Part shown: one piece after another, positions 22,113 to 24,961 of the stretch
Layout: every line of letters begins with the position of its first letter
Numbering within the stretch: the stretch's first letter is position 1
DNA from: a virus
Strand: one strand, 5' to 3'
DNA length: 24,961 nucleotides
IMG/VR virus record: IMGVR_UViG_3300035703_002824
Coordinates: 1-24,961 of that record
The notes under the pieces: generated by a model
What the model was told of the DNA's origin: nothing
What the model saw: the letters and a program-made list of their open reading frames with translations, nothing else
Database searches by the model: none
Translations under genes and position numbers: made by a program

Positions 22113-24961
22113 TCAGGTGACGATCACGCGCAGATTGCGCACGAAGGGCCGGTGCGCAGGCGTACCTGACAAGGCGAGCTTCACGCGCGTGGTGCGGTCG
22201 GCGCCAACACCGACGAGACTGGTGGCCTTGTAGGTGCGCTCGACCCAGCCGTTGCCGACCTCCACCCCGGAAGACAAGGAGAGCGCCTGGAAACTGGCGG
22301 GCGTGCCCGACTCGGCCTGCACTGCCACGCTGGACGTACCGGGGGTCAGCGCATCGAAGGTCACCGACACATTGAAGGTGGCGGCGGCGGGAATAGCGCG
22401 CGAGAGGTAGTCCCCTGCCGCCTCCAGCGTGCCGAACACCAGTTGCGTGCCTGGATACAGGATCGGGCTTGCCGTCTCGGTACCCGTCAGCTTGGCCGAC
22501 ACAGCCAGGTTGCCCGAGAGCTTCTCGCTCAAGGCCAGCCCCTGGTATTCCGACAGGGTGTAGATCCGCCCCTGCACATCGGTCGCCAGGAACTGCACAT
22601 CGGTGCCGGCGGCCGGACGCTCGACGCCCGCGAGCGCCATCACATCCGACAGGTTGGTCACCGCGTACTGGCCCAGCGAAACGGTCTTGCTGGTCTGCGT
22701 GAAGCGGCAGCCCAGCAGCCGAAACGACAGGTCCTGCGTCTGGTGCGGCGTCCAGGTGATGCCATTGCTCGACGAGAGCAGCACGCCGATTTGGTAGGGC
22801 TGAGCCGTCACCCAGCCGGTACGCGGGTCGTACTTGCCGAGCTCAGCCACCGACACGGCGTGGTTGGCGTCGTCAGTCAGCACCACGAGGGCGTACTCGC
22901 GGTTGGCTTCCAGAGCGACCGGGTCGAGCGTGATTCGCGTGGCATTGCCATCGGTCTTGATGTCAGATGCCAGCAACCGGCCTTCGGTCAGCACGGTGGT
23001 GGTGGGCATCCCGACTTGCGTCTCACGGATCTGCACGATTACCGGCGCCGATCCCCCTTTGGCGGTGAACCACAACTCCAGCCCACCGATGGTGCGGCGC
23101 TCGGGTAACGTGAAGGTCTGGGCCAGTGGGTCCCAACGGCGCACCACCGTGGTTAGGATGCGGCGGCGGGTTTCAGTGACGATCTGGCCGCGCCCGACAT
23201 AGGTCGCCGAACCGTAGCTGCCACCCACCCCAAGAAACTCCACCAGCTTCGCCCCGGCAGGAATCGCCTGCGGGATCTGGAAACTACCCGTGAGCAGACC
23301 AGCTGCATTGGCAGTGGTGCCTACAGGCTGACTGATCCCGATGCCATCGAAGCGCAAGGCGGCCAGCGCTTCGCTGGGACCAAAGCCTTCCACCCGATAG
23401 GCCACCTGCAACGCACGCAGAAACTGCGCTTCCTCGCTGGAGGACGCCAGCACCTGTTCCGAGCGCCGGGTCTCGACCACCTGTTCGAGCACACCGCTGC
23501 CGGTGATCAGGCGCTCGGTCACGTCGGACGCCCAGGTGGTGTTGGTTACCGTGAACTGGTCCACAGCGGGATTGAGCGTTACCCGGGCCGGTACCGGCTC
23601 GAAGGCCTGGTAGGGGTTGATCTTCATCGACCCGGTACGCGCCAGTTGTTCGATCACCGGGGTCAGGGTGTAGTCCAGGGTCAGCAGTGCATTGCCGTTG
23701 TCCTTGGCGTGCTGCGCACTGGCGGTGATCGGAAGTGTCAGCACTCCGGCCACAATGGCGCCGGTTTGCACCACGCCCTGGTCCCGCAGGTCGTCATCGA
23801 GGAAGTTGTCAACGAAGAGGCCCTTCTTGGCGGACGGCTCGCGGATGTTGGCATCCACGCGCAGGCGCTCCAAGGCCATCAGGTCGTAGAGGTCGGCGAT
23901 CTGGCGCTGCATCGCGGTGAGTTCCGAGACCTTGATGGTGCGAATCGCCACGTTGCGCACAGCGGGTTCCGAATCACTCTGCCAGTCGTAGGCGATCTCG
24001 GCCAGCGCGAGACGTGAGGCTGGTGCGGTCGGGGCGACCGGATTGCGAACCTGGCTGATGCCCTTGATGCGCTCGACCTGACCATCGGCAGTCAAAGCCA
24101 GCACATCGACGCGCGGCAGCTTCCACTGGTAGTCGATGTACATCGTGGAGCCCTGCACCACACCCGTGACCTTGAAGCCGGTGTCGGTTAGATTGGTCGG
24201 GGTGATGCTGGCGATGTACTGGTAGGTGACCTGGTAGCTCGATCCCGGTGCGGGTTCGGTGCCACCCGGGCTCCAGTCGATCTCATCGCCCACCACCTTG
24301 TAATCCGTGCCCTGGGCGTAGGTGGTCGCACCTTGCTGGATGGTGAGCACTGCCACCACGGTCGGCTCGGTCAGCACATCGCGGCTACCGGTGAATGCGC
24401 CATGGACCACCGTCTCGGTCTTCTGCTGGGTGACCTTGATGTCGAGCACCTGCGCGAGCGGCGGCCGATTGATCGTGACGACCATCGAGCTATTGCCCGA
24501 ATCGTTGAACACCTGAGGTTCCGACGACACGCGCTGCAGATCGGGATCGATGGGCAGACGCAACCGTTGCGACTGGCTGCGCTCGACCTTGAAGCCATCG
24601 ATGTTGGCACGGCCTTCTGCCACGGAGAAGATGTGCTCTTGGGCATCGGCATCGGTGCTGAGGAATCGGACACCCAACCCTTCGGTGACGTAGTGGCCGT
24701 TGGCGTCATAGTCGTAACGGGCCAGGCTCGCAATCACGCCATCGAGCACCGGCGGCTGGCGGCGGTTCTCAAGGATGCCGTTGTCCAGCGCATATACCGC
24801 GTGGAAGTCTCCGGGCTGTCCGTCCGAGGTGCCCGCGCCTTCCCAGCCCCAGGCGAGCGTCTCCTGAAGACGCCCGGCGCCGGGCTCCTGGTAGTTGCGC
24901 ACGCCCACTGCGGGCTCGCGCAGATGGGGGTCTTCCAGTTCGGTGATGGTGCGGGTGGAGA
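22113..24961 (-). CDS. DUF4815 family tail/baseplate protein (5' end outside window)
   Basis: About 949 residues are visible. The frame stays open to the window edge, and the residues upstream of the internal GTG at 24908 (TELEDPHLREPAVG) read as coding, so the true start is outside. The first ~600 residues match the DUF4815 pattern (NYQEPGAGRLQETLAWGWEG, DGFKVERSQ, IADLYDLMALERLR). The C-terminal part is a series of beta-rich domains, likely fibre or carbohydrate-binding modules. The family occurs in large tail-associated proteins of myoviruses. Here it stands where P2 has baseplate and fibre genes, so it probably links baseplate and fibre. Family is likely; exact role is inferred. Confidence 0.78.
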   Translation of the reverse strand, partial: STRTITELEDPHLREPAVGVRNYQEPGAGRLQETLAWGWEGAGTSDGQPGDFHAVYALDNGILENRRQPPVLDGVIASLARYDYDANGHYVTEGLGVRFLSTDADAQEHIFSVAEGRANIDGFKVERSQSQRLRLPIDPDLQRVSSEPQVFNDSGNSSMVVTINRPPLAQVLDIKVTQQKTETVVHGAFTGSRDVLTEPTVVAVLTIQQGATTYAQGTDYKVVGDEIDWSPGGTEPAPGSSYQVTYQYIASITPTNLTDTGFKVTGVVQGSTMYIDYQWKLPRVDVLALTADGQVERIKGISQVRNPVAPTAPASRLALAEIAYDWQSDSEPAVRNVAIRTIKVSELTAMQRQIADLYDLMALERLRVDANIREPSAKKGLFVDNFLDDDLRDQGVVQTGAIVAGVLTLPITASAQHAKDNGNALLTLDYTLTPVIEQLARTGSMKINPYQAFEPVPARVTLNPAVDQFTVTNTTWASDVTERLITGSGVLEQVVETRRSEQVLASSSEEAQFLRALQVAYRVEGFGPSEALAALRFDGIGISQPVGTTANAAGLLTGSFQIPQAIPAGAKLVEFLGVGGSYGSATYVGRGQIVTETRRRILTTVVRRWDPLAQTFTLPERRTIGGLELWFTAKGGSAPVIVQIRETQVGMPTTTVLTEGRLLASDIKTDGNATRITLDPVALEANREYALVVLTDDANHAVSVAELGKYDPRTGWVTAQPYQIGVLLSSSNGITWTPHQTQDLSFRLLGCRFTQTSKTVSLGQYAVTNLSDVMALAGVERPAAGTDVQFLATDVQGRIYTLSEYQGLALSEKLSGNLAVSAKLTGTETASPILYPGTQLVFGTLEAAGDYLSRAIPAAATFNVSVTFDALTPGTSSVAVQAESGTPASFQALSLSSGVEVGNGWVERTYKATSLVGVGADRTTRVKLALSGTPAHRPFVRNLRVIVT

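Larger units (their letters stand above)
10263..24961 (-). mobile_element. P2-like prophage, lysis and tail region (partial)
   Basis: Eighteen genes on one strand encode tail and lysis functions in the P2 late order FI-FII-E-E'-T-U-X-D, including the E/E' frameshift. They are preceded by a fibre/baseplate module and followed by a lysis cassette. The genes are intact and tightly packed with many ATGA or TAATG overlaps, so the region looks functional and not decayed. The head, replication and lysogeny genes would be to the right of the window. No integrase or duplicated att core is identifiable here. The left edge is uncertain: it lies between the lysozyme gene and hrgA. The element could also be an R-type tailocin cluster, since no head gene is in view. 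Confidence 0.85.

Noticed and set aside
1-24961. CRISPR array, tRNA or rRNA genes, insertion sequences
   Set aside because: No regular spaced repeats, cloverleaf-like sequence, rRNA sequence or transposase was seen anywhere.

Overview
The window suggests a GC-rich proteobacterium, probably beta or gamma; the sequence does not identify it further. It joins two accessory regions. Positions 1 to about 10254, plus strand, hold an anti-phage defence operon. Positions about 10263 to 24961, minus strand, hold the lysis and tail end of a P2-like myovirus prophage. The window edges cut the first gene (5' end missing) and the last gene (5' end missing). I see no tRNA, rRNA, CRISPR array or insertion sequence, and no gene-free stretch over 300 bases.

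Defence operon, in order: the C-terminal half of a DUF499 ATPase-family protein with a chitobiase-type C-terminal domain; a DUF3780 protein; a DUF1156/COG1743 DNA adenine methyltransferase with FSGGG and DPPY motifs; a PLD-like plus SNF2/DEAD helicase; a 433-residue protein with an HEPN-like R-H-x3-H motif; and an HrgA/COG2958 protein with a PD...ExK nuclease motif. The first five genes are 2 to 4 bases apart, and the sixth follows after 32 bases or overlaps if a TTG start is used. The core fits the helicase-methylase-ATPase ('Hma'-type) arrangement known from defence-island surveys. The last two genes look like effectors: a possible RNase and a possible DNA nuclease. That pairing is the most interesting part of the window.

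Prophage, read in the direction of transcription (high to low coordinates): a large DUF4815 tail or baseplate protein; three small structural proteins (68, 186 and 103 aa); a glycine-rich fibre or adhesin; a probable fibre accessory protein; a small membrane protein; a factor-independent terminator; then the P2 F operon order FI (sheath), FII (tube), E with a -1 frameshift to E+E', T (tape measure), U, X, D; and finally a lysis cassette (one-TM DUF6127 protein, 3TM holin, GH24 lysozyme). The tail core is classic P2, but the fibre and baseplate module is not, and the lysis genes sit at the distal end. A 96-aa orphan gene lies between lysozyme and defence operon and converges on hrgA. Capsid, replication, integrase and att sites are outside the window or not recognisable.
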